Shown: positions 11,601-23,287 of the stretch, in pieces
Position numbering within the stretch: the stretch's first letter is position 1
How the letters are laid out: the number at the start of each line of letters is the position of its first letter
From: Ceratobasidium sp. AG-K
Lineage: Eukaryota > Basidiomycota > Agaricomycetes > Cantharellales > Ceratobasidiaceae
Assembly: GCA_037039685.1 (NCBI GenBank)
Contig: JAWNGF010000002.1
Coordinates: 1,612,001-1,676,000 of the forward strand
DNA length: 64,000 nucleotides
Direction: 5' to 3'
The notes under the pieces: model-generated
Seen by the model: only the letters and a program-made list of their open reading frames with translations
Told to the model about the DNA's origin: nothing
Database searches by the model: none
Position numbers and translations under genes: made by a program

Positions 11601-14600
11601 GTTCCGACGGAGGACTCGGTTCCTTAGGTTTGGGGGGCGGCGACGACACCGTCAAACCGAACGCGCTTTTCGGAGGGGTGTTTACCGCAGCTTCAGGCTT
11701 GACAACTTCCTTCGAGTCATCCTTTTCCTAATTGTAAACACATCAATGGGAGAGCTCGGGAATCATACCGTCGAACATACCTCTTTAGGCGTAGAAGGCT
11801 TGTCCTCCTTGACCTCTTCCTTCTTATCCGACTCCTCAGGCTTCGCTTGTTCTGCTGGCTTCTCATCAAAGATGTTTTTCTTGCCAGCATCACCAAACCC
11901 AGCAAATCCACCGCTTTTCGTGTCACTTGGCTTGGCAAATGCACCAAATCCTCCAGCTGTCTGGTTTTTAGCAGCGTCTCCGAATCCAGCGAAACCTGTT
12001 GCTCCTTTGGATTCGCCAGGTTTGGATGCAAATGCTGAAAATCCGCCACTTTTGGGAGCAGGTGACTCGGTTGGTGAATCCGAGGCTGGTTTGGCCGCAG
12101 CGCCAAAGGTTGACGGTGCACCAAACGCAGGGCTGGAGGTCGTTCCAAACGCAGAAGGTGCTCCAAAGGTTGGTGTAGAAGTCGTGCCAGATGCAGAGGT
12201 TGCGCCAAACGCGGGAGTTGCGCCAAAAGTTGGCGCAGGTTTAGCAGCCCCGAATGCCGAGGATCCAAAAGCGGACGTAGACCCAAAGGCCGGCCCGCCG
12301 CCAAACGCTGGTTTAGCGGGCTGACCAGGCTTATCATCTTGAGGTTTGGTGGAAGTACCGAAACCGAAACCAGGTGACGGTGCGCTGGGTTTGGACCCAA
12401 AGGCTCCGAACCCACTTGCCGGCGCCACGACGCCTGTCGAGGACGAAGAAACGGCGAATACTCCTCCTCCAGCCACGTTCCCAAACGCGCTAGGCTTTCC
12501 GAACCCAGCGAATGCCGAGGTGGAAACCGGGGGTTTCGACGGGGTTTCTGTGGGATCGTGCTCCTCTTCATCGTCGCTCAAATTCAGCCCGGCAGGAGCT
12601 TTTTTTTCCCCACCGCCCAGATCAAGGTTATCAACATCGAGGCCATTATCACTTTGTCCGCCTGGTGAGCCCGGAGGACTAATGTCCTTGTCGTCGTCGT
12701 CGTCGTCCAGCTGGGGCGGTTTCGTGGTGCCTCCAGATAGGCCATCTCCTTCTACGCTCTGATCGCGGGGTTTGGCCTCGACTTTGGGAGTAGTGGCGGC
12801 TGAAGGGCCGAACCCAGCGAACCCGCCGGCCGGTTTAGACGGTGTAGTACCTGTGCCAAACGCTGAGGATCCAAACGCTGATAGGCCACCCTCAGGTTTC
12901 GGTGTCGTCGTTCCAGTGCCGGCAAATATATTTGTTCCACTCGACGCTCCGAATCCGGCCGGCTTGCTCCCGAATCCGGCGAACCCGCCTCCTGCCGGTG
13001 GTGCGCCCACGGGAGTAGTCGTAGGGGCAGCTGCAAACTTGCCAAATCCTCCTCCTCCTCCAAATGCGGACGAACCAAAGGCTGAGGTCTGACCGAATGC
13101 AGGCGTCGCGGCGGGGGTGGTAGATGGTTGACCAAAGGGAGGGGGTTTCGCGGGAGTGGTAGATGCACCGAAAGCAGAGACACCAAACGCAGGAGTACCA
13201 GCTGGCGTTGTGCTCCCAAACGACGATGAGCCAAATGCAGGTGTGGCGGGTGGCTGCCCAAACGCCCCTCCAGGCTTTGCTCCAAAAGCTGAAGCGCCTG
13301 CACCGAACCCGCCGAACGCAGGGGGCTTGGCTGGAGTGGTCGAAGGAGGAGTAGCTGGTCGAACAGGCGATACCACAGATGGAACTTCAGCGACACCCAT
13401 GCCAGGATATTTCCCTCCTCGGGAATTGAGAATGTGGTAGCTGATGATGAGCCCGGCTGAGGTGTATAAATGTAATATCGGAGAGGGTGGGGAAGGCGCA
13501 GCGTCGTCTCCTGCTTCTTGAGAGTTGCTAATCGGATCCGTCGAAGTAAGGTCGAGGTCAACGCCCATGATAGAAGTTTCATTCATGTCATCGTCCATAG
13601 GAAGGCTGACGCGCGACGTTTCGTCCACCTCCAGTGTTGCCCAAGGAGTAGGTTTCCCTTCCGCCTCACTGGGACTTAGGCAGGCTAGAGCACCGACGTC
13701 GGTCGAAGGTCCGTCCGCAACAAAAATTAGATGCTTGGTAGGCTCCCAACTGACCAGACGGGCGTAATGTCGGCAGGCAAGTCGGCTAGCGACACCAAAT
13801 GGAGGCGCTGGGTCGGCGAACTTGACATATGAGGCTGTTTTCGCTTTCGAGTCGAAAAGAATGTTGAAAACCTCGTAGTCGTGCGTAGGATCCGCAGGGT
13901 CAGAGTCTGGGTTACCATAGACGACATGGAAGACCGTGTTTTCAAGCCAGAGTACTGATACAACAGCCTGGGGAGAGGAGTGGGATGGAGGGGATGGAAT
14001 GGTTTGTTTTCGGTCGCCTTCAGGTGTAAATTGAGCAAGTTCGCCTCCACGAGTTCCAACAACGATTTGTTTCCCCCGCACCGACCAGGAAACTGCTCAA
14101 AGATTAGAGAAATACCAAAGAAATCAGTGAGGTGGGACTCACTGCACGTGAATGCGGTCCCTTCATCAACCTTATTCGCAGCGCCCCAAGAAGTGACCCT
14201 ACTCGCCGTCGTAATGTTTATCATGTCGAGACATGAAGAAGAGCTCTTTCGGCCACGCAAGATTGCAACAAGTTCGGAATCCTCGCTAGGATTCGGCTGC
14301 ATGTCAACGACATCCTCCTTGCCAAGAGGAAAGGAGTGTGCTGGTTTGACCTATGGGGACTTAGCAACGCTCCACATGAAACCAACAACACTCACATCTC
14401 CAGAGTCCTCTTTGCATATATCCCCAACATTGAATATTTCAAGGGCCCATTCTCCGCCCGCTTGGACAACTACGACCACCTTGGTGTGGGAAGTGGCGAA
14501 GTGGACAAAGTATGGTGCACCAGATAATTGAACACGTCGTTTCGGCTCGAGCGGCGCAGGTCCATCTCCGGTCGCGTTGGTTTGAAGCTCTCGAAGATGC

Positions 14601-14918
14601 GATAGGGGCGATGCGATAAGACCTAAGGTAATGCTTGTTGTTGAGCATAAGCAGGCGAGTGACAAACCACCAACTCACCTGTGGGTGTTCCGGCCACAAA
14701 CCATCCAAGCTTATTAGATATCGCGAACAAGGAGCTATTCCCTGCCCATTTCGTCGCGTCAAACACGTCCTCCGAGGCCTTGACTTTTGCGTCTCGGCCG
14801 AGTAGCTTGAGAGACAAGTACTGCAAACCATGGTGAACAACAAAGTTATCGTAGAATCCTCATACAGGCCTACCTCTGAGACATCTATTATTTCTGCCTC
14901 CACCTCGTTCTTCTGCAT
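8692..14918 (-). CDS. FG-repeat nucleoporin, Nup159/NUP214-like
   Basis: Nine exons (14874-14918, 14679-14820, 14396-14622, 14143-14350, 11781-14092, 10498-11727, 10213-10444, 9934-10159, 8692-9883) give 1937 residues. The N-terminal 450 or so fit the WD-type propeller of Nup159/NUP214 (GWFVAGTPTG, VVGTRGGELAQF, YEVFNILFDSK), which docks the mRNA-export helicase Dbp5 at the cytoplasmic face of the pore. From about residue 460 to 1390 lies a disordered region with dozens of FG, GFG and SAFG repeats in Pro/Ala/Thr-rich linkers. Residues about 1390-1550 are helical and fit the coiled coil that binds Nup82-type partners. The tail ends in about 70 residues dominated by Asp and Glu, which I do not recall as standard for this family. 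Identification is by architecture; the exact orthologue name is inferred. Confidence 0.82.
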
Positions 14919-15004
14919 ATTGGCTAGGGTGAGATTAACCTCTATCCCAAGGTATAGTTAACCGAGCCGGTCGTGGAGAGCAGTAAATAAGAATAAGTGG
15001 TAGT

Positions 15005-15010
15005 CACGTG
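15005..15010. promoter_or_regulatory. CACGTG E-box, nucleoporin promoter
   Basis: A palindromic CACGTG lies 87 bp upstream of the nucleoporin start codon. This is the core site of bHLH factors such as Cbf1. The same hexamer recurs at similar distances upstream of several other genes in the window. Confidence 0.4.
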
Positions 15011-15022
15011 AGTCGGGAACTA

Positions 15023-15039
15023 TTTGGTGTCACACCAAA
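15023..15039. repeat. 17-bp near-perfect palindrome in nucleoporin promoter
   Basis: TTTGGTGTCACACCAAA has 8-bp arms around a single C. It lies about 105 bp upstream of the start codon and 13 bp beyond the CACGTG. A dimeric regulator site is the simplest reading; this is inference. Confidence 0.5.
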
Positions 15040-15767
15040 AGGCGACTCAAACCAGCGCCACGCAGCCCCGGACAAAGGCGTGGCGTCAAGAAAGAGTTAG
15101 TGCTGAAGACTAGTGCAACATACTTTGCTTGTTATATGGATGTGAAGGAATCTACATTCAGTGCATCACAGTCTTCGCATCTCGACAAGTTTCAGAGACC
15201 AAGGCCGCCACGATCTTCACCCCGAATCTAATCACCAGATGTCCTGGCCAGGCTAACATGACTTTATCTCCCCAAATGTGTCACTCGAGCTACTTCTCCG
15301 GCTATCGCTCCGTAGGCGACCTCGCACCTAGTGCAGCCGCCTCCCTCCTCAATTCTTTGATGACCGTCTATCAAGTATCAAGGCCAGATCAGGGACCCCG
15401 AACCAACATACATGTCTCTGCACGTACTGCCAAAGCTTCGGGTTGACTCCACTCTCAATCATCGACACGCATGTCGCAAGTGTCTCGCGATCCAATTGCG
15501 TATTCAACAACTGAGAAATATCGTAGAGAGCTAGCCCACGCGTTCAGATTCCATCAGACCACAACACGCCACACTTACTATCTAGCGTTTGTTGAGCATT
15601 TGCGACTCGGGCTGATTCGCGCGACGAGGACATGGTGGATGGGTACAAGGCAAGCGCCAGGGTGAACAAACAAGTCCCGCCGAGTGGCGCTTAGAATTCT
15701 AACCAGCTATCGAGGTTTCAATCATGATGCATTGTATGAAAGGTATAATTGGTTCAATGTACGTAGA

Positions 15768-17350
15768 TTAACCAGACTTCCAGTAGGCAATGTCGCCATC
15801 GATCACTTTAACGGATACCAGTTAGTGAGAGCGCATACTATCAAGTAGGACAGACTTACTCTCGTACGGCTTGCCCTGCTGTCGGAGCTTACCAGCCTAA
15901 CAAATCGAAATAGCGCACCGCCCATATGAATACAATGTACACTTACCGCCTTGACAGCAGCTTCGCTTCCATACTCCTTCAAATCCTCATAAGTCATGAT
16001 TTCACCACACACAAACTTGTTTTCGAAATCAGAGCTACGCCATCATCAGTACCCACCCAACTTTAAACAACAGCTGGACTTACTGGATAACACCAGCCGC
16101 CTGAGGAGCTTTGGTCCCCTTGCGAATGGTCCATGCACGGACTTCATCAGGCCCACACGTAAAGTACCGAATCAGATCCAAACTCGAGTATCCTGCCTGG
16201 GTGATCTTGCCCAGCGCACTCGTCGCACCAGCCTCCTTCTCGGCTTCTTTTTGTTCCTCCTCGGACATGGGTGCGAGACGCTCCTCAAGAGCAACAGAAA
16301 AGGGAATGAGCGGGTCTCCGGGGTTGTTTTCGTCGATCCAGGCCTTGATCTTTGGTAGCCACTTGTTCTTCTTTCGGACATAGTCCCTCTCGGAGAGGTT
16401 TACTAGATAGGTGATGGGCTTGGCCGTAAGAAGAGTGAGGGAGTTGACAACTTCAATCTACCAGCCTTCGTGAGCCTCTATGCAGGAAAAGGGTAAATTG
16501 CCGTACCTCCTTGTTTGTCCAGTCTCCCTTTCGGACATCCTTGTTATCCACCGTCAGGATCTTATGGATCTTCTCAACTGTCGCCTAACCCTCTCGCATA
16601 AGCGCCCAACGCACCACCGCCCAAAGCAAAAACTTACAATCTCCTCCTTCTTGGCCTTGTCCGCCAAACTAGTATTGCTTAACCCACGACCAGTCTTTTT
16701 CAAACCATCGAGGTGCTTCTCAACCCACTCGATATCCTTCAATCGCAGCTCGGTCGAGATGATTTCCATATCACGGAGAGGATCAACGTCTCCCTCGACA
16801 TGGATAACCTCTGCGTCGTCGAATGCACGGACGACTTGGAAAATACCATCGACTGCTCGGACGTGGGACAAGAAAGCGTTACCGAGACCAGCTCCGGTCG
16901 ATGCGCCCTAGAATCAAATTCAGGTGAAATGAATGCTGTGGAGCACAAGGGCTTACAGCTGTGAGACCGGCGATATCGATGCATGTCAAGAATGCAGGAA
17001 CTTGCGAGGCGGGTTTGTACAAGTCGCAGAGCCAGAGGAAGCGTGCGTCGGGTACAGGAATACGGGCCTCTTCGGGATTGATCGTGGCGTATGGGAAGTT
17101 GGCCGCCTTGCCCAGATCTGCGCATATCGCCATAAATTCCAGCACTATAGAGCAAGTAAATAACCACCCACCAGTCTTGCTCAGCGCATTGAAGAACGAG
17201 GATTTCCCGACGTTCGGAAGTCCTACATACGATCAGAAGATATTCCAAGCCCCACCGCACCCACTCACCCACAATTCCAATCTTCAAGTTATTACTCGGA
17301 CGACCGAGAATCGCCTTTTTCTCTTGAACGGGGGCCTTTTTGGGTGGCAT
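15768..17350 (-). CDS. OLA1: Obg-like ATPase 1
   Basis: Nine exons (17269-17350, 17172-17222, 16957-17117, 16638-16907, 16507-16584, 16084-16457, 15947-16034, 15860-15896, 15768-15805) give 392 residues, the normal size for this conserved YchF/OLA1 family. These cytosolic P-loop ATPases are linked to ribosomes and stress responses. Seen directly: G1 [11 protein letters not shown]3 DIAGL, and NLSE in place of the NKxD that gives other GTPases their guanine preference, which explains the family's ATP use. The C-terminal TGS domain carries [17 protein letters not shown] and MTYEDL, and the end is [12 protein letters not shown]. All junctions agree in phase. The first exon begins MPPKK, as in other fungal members. 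Confidence 0.95.
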
Positions 17351-17615
17351 CCTTTTCTTGACGAGGAGCGGTGCAGAGACGGAAAATGGCCTGGCAAAGA
17401 CAGTCGGAGAGCGCTGGATGCAGCCAAACCAAAATACCATCCCAAGGATGAATCGATAAAGAATTCATCGATGCCTGGTTGCCTGCAGTTGCCGAATGCT
17501 GTGTGTCACGTGTGGGATGCGACCCTGCCTCCTGCGACCACCTGCTCCAAACTGCTGCGGCTGGGCAAGTCGGTGAAATATAACGACCGGACGAGATATT
17601 GTATATTTAACGACC
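17351..17615. promoter_or_regulatory. Divergent promoter, OLA1/secreted protein
   Basis: The 265 bp between two divergent start codons contain a CACGTG at 17507-17512, 157 bp from OLA1 and 104 bp from the plus-strand gene. An AT-rich TATATTTAA at 17602-17610 lies too close to the plus start to be a normal TATA box. Confidence 0.5.
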
Positions 17616-18384
17616 ATGATTCCGACTCGCATTTTGGCTGCTGTGGCTCTAGCGACGTTTGCGCGGGCTCAGCTGACTACTTTATCAACGATTCCAGTCA
17701 TGTAAGTCCTGAATTCGGTAGATGAATGTGGCTTATTAATTTATTTAGCAATGGAGAGACGGTGGTTGTATCTTTGTCTACTGATGCGGTGGGAGCAACT
17801 GTACCCGTTGTAATGTAAGTTACCAATTTGTTCTGTGACTGGAGCTCACACCGCTCGCAGTGGAACCTTGTCCAGTGCAGCCTTGAGTACTGCTCCTGTC
17901 GCTCCTCCCGGCGTCACCAGTACCCCTGTCGCAACAAACTCTGCCCCCGCTGTAACCACGACCACTGCGCTACCAACATCGACTGCGTTGGTCGTGACAA
18001 ATACCGTTACAACGACAACACCGCGTGTCGTTGGGCAACCTGGATCCACCAACGCGGTAAGCAGCTTCTTTGCTATTTTTGTTCGATCTGCTCACTGATC
18101 TCTAATTACAGGACCCCGGCCCGACGACATACACATACACGACCAGGGATGCCAACGGAAGAACCACCATAATTTTAGACGTCTTCACCCCGACATATGC
18201 CTACGCCACCTCTGCCCCAGCAACCACAAACCCACCCGGAACGATTCTGCCATATGACGTATACACTTCACTGTACGGCGGAGGGGTCAACAACAACCAC
18301 CAGCTAAACGCGGCCCGAGAACTCGCGGTATTTGGAACGAGCGCGTTGATGTGCGTGATTGGCGGGATGGCATTGTTACTGTAG
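17616..18384 (+). CDS. Small secreted or membrane-anchored Ser/Thr-rich protein
   Basis: Four exons (17616-17701, 17749-17814, 17861-18056, 18112-18384) give 206 residues. The first 19 residues, MIPTRILAAVALATFARAQ, form a signal peptide with a likely cut near ARA-Q. The middle is rich in Thr, Ser, Pro and Ala and suited to O-glycosylation. The last 20 residues (LAVFGTSALMCVIGGMALLL) are hydrophobic with no charged tail after them, which fits GPI attachment or a C-terminal anchor. No enzymatic motif is visible. I do not recognise a named family; a cell-wall or surface role is inferred from layout alone. It is followed by another protein of the same general type, but the two sequences are not obviously related. 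Confidence 0.7.
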
Positions 18385-18839
18385 GTTACGTGCTTCTTCG
18401 ACCCCTTTCCTTGGCTTGCGCGTGGACTTGTCTTGTACCGCACGAGCTGTTGTTTCCTGGACCATTCCGCGACTGCATAATCTGCTGTTTCCCGTACCCG
18501 TTTGTAGCATATAGATCTTGGCATTAAAGCCAACTGCAACACTAATGCATTATTATGGATAACTAGGGCACTGGTTGCGATGCGTGTAATGCAAGAGGTG
18601 CACCAATGTTCATCAATTCCTTCGGTGAATTCCAACGCTTGGCTCTCGTTACCTCTGATTGCGGAATTTCCCAGACGAGGGAATTGTCCCTTCTTCTTGG
18701 AGTCCACGTGATCGCCGGCGCGGCACAAATACAACAGGGGCACCTAGGAATAAAAACCCAGTGCAGTTTGAACTACGACCGCGTCGTTTACACCCTTTTA
18801 TTCGCTTCAGACACTATTATTTGCTGCGTTTGACTCAAC
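18385..18839. other. Intergenic between two secreted-protein genes
   Basis: This is probably 3' untranslated DNA followed by the promoter of the next gene. A CACGTG lies at 18705-18710, 130 bp before the next ATG, with an AATAAAA-like element near 18750. No coding region was recognised. Confidence 0.5.
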
Positions 18840-19593
18840 ATGTTCTCCAAGACCGTCGTCGCTCTCTATGCTATTGCCCTCGCTGGCTACGCCTCTGCTC
18901 AGAGTTTCACCGTTGCTACCCCGTAGGTTGGAGTTTTCCACTCGACGTGGCGGTTGCTTACCTCTTTGTAGTGCCTCTGTTGTTCAGTGCCAACCCGCCG
19001 CTCTCTCGTGGTCTGGCGGACAGGCTCCCTACTTCCCTTCGGTCCGTGTGTGTCGTGTGCACAGTTGGGCGTAAAACTCATTTCCCGATACAGATCATCC
19101 CTGGCTCGCAACCCGGTGCGGCCGCGCTTAAGGAGTTCCCCTCGCAGACTGGTACTTCGCTTGTCTGGACTGCCGACCTCGCTGCCGGCACATCAATGTA
19201 AGCCTACTGTGGTGTTACACTGGAAACCGGTGTTGATGACCCATTTCGCAGCACAATCCAAATCCGTGACAGCACGGAGGTGTCCAATACTCGTCAGCAA
19301 TCACCATCCAAACCTCTGCGGATGCCTCTTGCGTAAACGCCGGCGTCTCGGCCACTGCTTCGAGTGGTGCTGGTGCGACCAGTCCCGCTGCTACCGGCAC
19401 TGCCCCTGCCGCGACTACTACCGCTGCTGGTGGTAATACCAGCGCCGCAGCCAGTGGTACTCGCTCCGCTGCCTCTAACGCCTCTTCCGCCGCTTCTACC
19501 GCGACGACCACCCCCAACTCGGCGTCGGCCGTTACCAAGGGTGCCTTTGGCGTTGCCGGTCTCGCTGGCCTCATTGGTGCTGCTCTCTTCTAA
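18840..19593 (+). CDS. GPI-anchored Ser/Thr-rich surface protein (Kre9/Knh1-like), frameshifted
   Basis: Exons 18840-18922, 18972-19041, 19094-19197 and 19252-19593 encode a signal peptide ending YASAQ, a beta-sandwich of the Ser-Thr-rich GPI-anchored membrane family (VVQCQPAALSWSGG, SIIPGSQPGAAALKEFP, TSLVWTADLAAGTSI), a Ser/Thr/Ala-rich stalk and a hydrophobic C-terminus ending GLIGAALF. This architecture is common in basidiomycete walls and surfaces. In the last exon the frame that gives IQIRDST breaks at about 19276-19280 (ACGGAGGTG). Reading resumes one base out of phase and stays open to the TAA at 19593. One extra G would restore the frame, so a one-base loss in a G run is the simplest explanation. 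Whether it is real or a sequence error cannot be told from this window. Confidence 0.75.
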
Positions 19594-20736
19594 AAGCCAA
19601 TACCGTAGTTGTCATGACTATAGACTGACTATTGAGCGGACTCTTTTGTGGATGATTGTCAACTTTATCGTGTTGTGTCTACGTCATTGTTGTGTCTAGT
19701 TCTCCCTATTGTCGCCCTAGTTGTTTCCTTGACTCTTTCTCGTCGCTCATTGGCTTTGCTGGACTTTGGGTTTGTAGCCTTTATGTCTCGGTACTCCATA
19801 CGCGACTGTGCACATATATATCCATTCTTTTAGACATAACCTGCGTGATTTGATATACTATACCGCGCTGGCGACGCGCCTTCTTGGTCGTGACGCGCGG
19901 CATGAGGTCGTAAGAACGTCACGACTTTCGTTATCGGCGACCGAATGACCTGCACTCTGAAAACTGCACACGAACGTCCCCCAATTCCTTGATCAACAAC
20001 AAGGGGCGTCTTCGAGCCGGGTTCGGCAATCAAATCTGAAGACTAGATGCACCAGAGAAAGTAATGAGAAGCGCTCCGCAACAACGTACTTGGAAACGCG
20101 ATACGATACTAGTTGTCGAAGTGCGGCCCCCGACTCGTCGTGTACAGTTCTTAATGCGTTGCTGGGCATAAGGAATGATAGTGTCGGTGAGGAGACCGAA
20201 CCAACCATCGCCACCGCATTCCTTGGCTCAGGTATGGATGGCAAGGTGCATGTGGGGGTTCCGAGCTTCCGACTTGGCGCTCCCAGTCATCAAACTCATT
20301 AAAATTTTGACTAGCAATGTGGCGGGTGTGGAAGCGTTTCGATACCATGACAAGTTGGCATGTTCAATTGCCGATGACCGCGTGTTTTTACTTGTCCAGG
20401 CTCACCTTGGCGAGAACCTTTGTCGTGAGAGCTTGATACAGATCGGCGTCTTTTGTCCACGATCCAAGCTCGGTTTGCTCGATCAGGAACATCAACTTGG
20501 CGCCCAGTTCCAAATCGACTCTCAAATCACAGTAGAGTAATTAGGAGTGGCGTATGCCAAAAGCAATAAATTTGGTTGTTTTATCTTGTACAATTGCGCA
20601 AAACGTAAACGTGAATAGCAACTAGACCACCCAGAAATGCAACATCCCAATCCGAAACCCAATTTTGTGAAAGCCGGCACCGGCAAACCCAGACACGACG
20701 AACCCAGAGAAACCCAAACCCAAACTTTGCGTTCGA
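19594..20736. other. Intergenic, no supported gene
   Basis: Between two convergent genes. On the minus strand near 20420-20540 a short open stretch reads protein-like (segments such as LGAKLMFLIEQTELGSW), but a stop lies directly upstream, no start codon is available, and the downstream frames do not join cleanly. It may be a gene relic. Confidence 0.4.
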
Positions 20737-23287
20737 TTATCCCTGGTACGCAAACGACACGGCGCCGTACAACCCATCTTCGCGGCCCAACATGCCAGTT
20801 CCGTACAATACTTCCATCTTGCGCGCGTGCCAGCCTACACCACTGCTCACGTTTCCATTGGCCATCGCCAAGCGCTCGATTTCGGCCCGGAAAGGATGAT
20901 TCTCGGGCAAGTCGCGCCGCATCAAGGAACCATTGTCCGAGGGCGAGGCGACCCAGCCGGCGCTCGAGTCGACATAGAACCCACGTCCGCCCTTGCTGCG
21001 TACAATCCTCCACGCGCCAGCTCCCGCACCAAGCCCGTTGAGGCTCGTGATCGAAAGTTCAATGACGCGAAGTCGGGTTGGGATCTCCGAGGCGCTGGGA
21101 GCTGTCGAACCTGGAAGGCCCATGATGCGGAAGGGAGGCTCACAGAGCGGGCGAACAATGTGCTTGTGTAGGGCGAGCGAGACCTTGCCCCCACGTGCGA
21201 GCTCCGGCGAGGTACCAATAAGGGTCAGGACTTCGACGTTGGGCGCCTTGTTGAGGATAAACCATGCAATGTCTTCGAGCGGGAGCGCCGAGATGTGGGA
21301 TAGGCCCAATGAGCGAAGAGCCGGCTGTGGGGCAAAACGTTCCAAGAGTGCACGTGTGAGTGGAGCGCTGGAAAAGTCGAGGTATTGAAGGGTGCCGGAC
21401 TGGAAGCACGGGCCTCAGTGATCAAGGTCTCGAGCTCGGATTCGTTAAGCGGGGAAGGAAGGGTAGCGTCGCCGTACAGACACAACTCGGTCAAGCCGCG
21501 GGCCGAGCGGCCATAGCACAAGAAATCGACGAGCGCCGAACCATTGAGGCGCGGGCACCGGCCCAGGTTAAGCGAGATGAGCTTGACGCTGGGGCTCTGG
21601 GCAAGCGCATCCAACAGTTCGGGTCCACAACGGGTACCGGACAGGTCGAGATGGGTGAGGTATGGGCAAGCGAGGACAAACGGCGTGAGGACTTCGGGCG
21701 GCACAGAGGTCACACCACGCATGCCCAAGCGCCTTAGGCCGTAAAGGGAAGCCACGGGAGTGTCATCATCCTCGTCACGTGCGCCGTGTCGGCCGACGCG
21801 TCCGCGCGCATCCTCCTCGTCTCGGGTGGTACCATCCTCCCGGAGCAAGTTCTGAGCCACAAAATCGCCAAGGGCCCGAACAAAGACGGCGGATACGCAT
21901 CCGCATAGGTCAAGTGCCTCTAGGGGCTTGCACTCGGTGCGACGCTCGTAGTCGTCATCGGCGTCATTGCCCGACGTCAGGCGGCCCCGAGTGCGTGGAG
22001 GAGTGGCACGGCGACCGCGCATGAGAAGTTCGGTAAGGACCCCAAGAGTAAGAGCACCATCCATGTACTCCGTGGCTCCAAATGTCACGAGGTTGGGCAT
22101 TTCCTACAGTGGCGTCTCAGTAAGACGTACAAACGGGCTGAAACGAGACCGTACCTTCAGGATGCTCTCGACCCGGTCGCCGGTGACGAACCGGCTGTTG
22201 ACCCCCTCGCCGACACTGCGGCGCATGCCAATAGTTCGGAAATGATTGAAATCGAGGTATTGCACGAAACGACCCTGGACGAGGATCGTCCGGCAGGGGG
22301 ACTAGCACAACACATGAGTTCCAGGAGAAAAGAAATGTCAAATTGACCTACTGTAGGCCCCGCCAGCTGCGCGCTCGGCTAGATCGCTCACAGTTCGAAG
22401 GAACCGCCATCGTCCTGGACTCTTCGCTCGGAGCCGAGCCGGACTAGGCTCACGGGACGCCGGGGGTGACAACAGCTCAATTGGAATTCCGGTACTCGGG
22501 ACGAGGTGCATCTCCCGTTGCTCCATTACGCCTTCTAGCTTAGCCATTATAGACTCGTGGATTTGAATCGCACAGGCACCGCCCGCTTTAGCTGCGGCCT
22601 CGGCTGCTTGTTTGACCGTGCGGGACACGAGTTCATCGCTTTCGTCATTCTCGCCTTCAGCGTCACCTCCGCCAATTTCTTCCAATACTCCAAGCCAGCT
22701 CCGGGGTAGACGAATCTAATGGTGGCGGCGAAATAATCAAACAGTCAGCCGCTGGGGCGCAATAAAAAGATCATTGAAACTTACCTCGACACGTCTCCAG
22801 AGGAATGGTTTGGCTGCTTCTTGCCATGCTTTACTAACGAGGCAGAGACTAGCAAGAGTCTGGCGGGTAACGGGCTCGCTCCAGTATGCAACAGGGTACG
22901 CCGACGGAAGGGCTACAGGAGAGTTGGAGTCTTCCTTCTGGATGAGGGGATCGAGGGACGGGGTCTCTGGCGGGAGAGAAAAGTCGAAAATCTAGTGACA
23001 ATCGAGTCAGGGGTCAAGTCAGCGAGGATACAAGGGGACTTACGGCTGCACAGATGCTCGTATAGAGCTCTGCGGGATACGTCTTTGGGAAGAAAGCTAC
23101 ACTAGTGGCTGTCTGCATTCAAAAGTTTTGAGTGTGATGTGGAGGACGAGACGTTGGAGCAGCTGACCTGCCGGAATTTATGCAAGGCCAACCGGCGTGT
23201 GGGGTACTCAGGGTTCGAGTCGCAAATGATGCTTTGGCTGTATTTGTCCCTTACGTTTCGATCGTGCACCTGACCTCGACCGTTCAT
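20737..23287 (-). CDS. F-box/leucine-rich-repeat protein with two apparent frameshifts
   Basis: Exons 23168-23287, 23044-23112, 22785-22991, 22352-22715, 22155-22301 and 20737-22103 encode about 757 residues. An F-box-like segment (QTLASLCLVSKAWQEAAKP, FLWRRVEIRLPRSW) is followed by LRRs such as LTHLDLSGTRCGPELL and LISLNLGRCPRLN. F-box/LRR proteins bring substrates to SCF ubiquitin ligases. Two phase breaks occur inside conserved stretches. The first is at about 22272, one base too many before RFVQYLDFNHFR. The second is at about 21405-21413, one base too few beside a GGG run before CFQSGTLQYLDF. They cancel in total length. The N-terminal exon is the least certain; an alternative start is at 23118. 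This could be a recent pseudogene or contain sequence errors. Confidence 0.65.

Larger units (their letters stand above)
14919..15767. other. Intergenic between the nucleoporin start and OLA1 stop
   Basis: This holds the nucleoporin promoter (near 14919-15060) and the 3' region of OLA1. ORFs at 15129-15446 and 15471-15665 resemble no family and lack convincing splice context, so I call no gene. Confidence 0.5.

Noticed and set aside
9283..13582. Overlapping ORFs on both strands within the FG nucleoporin
   Set aside because: GC-rich, stop-poor repeats leave alternative frames open. Only the minus-strand reading with FG repeats, propeller and coiled coil makes sense.
15129..15665. Two plus-strand ORFs between the nucleoporin and OLA1
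   Set aside because: No domain, no splice context and an unconvincing composition.
19997..20540. Protein-like fragments on the minus strand
   Set aside because: Short pieces look coding, but no start, phase-consistent joins or family match could be found. Noted only as a possible relic.
20522..21013. 163-codon minus-strand ORF
   Set aside because: It is a shadow frame of the F-box/LRR gene, rich in Arg, Trp and Leu, with no LRR pattern of its own.
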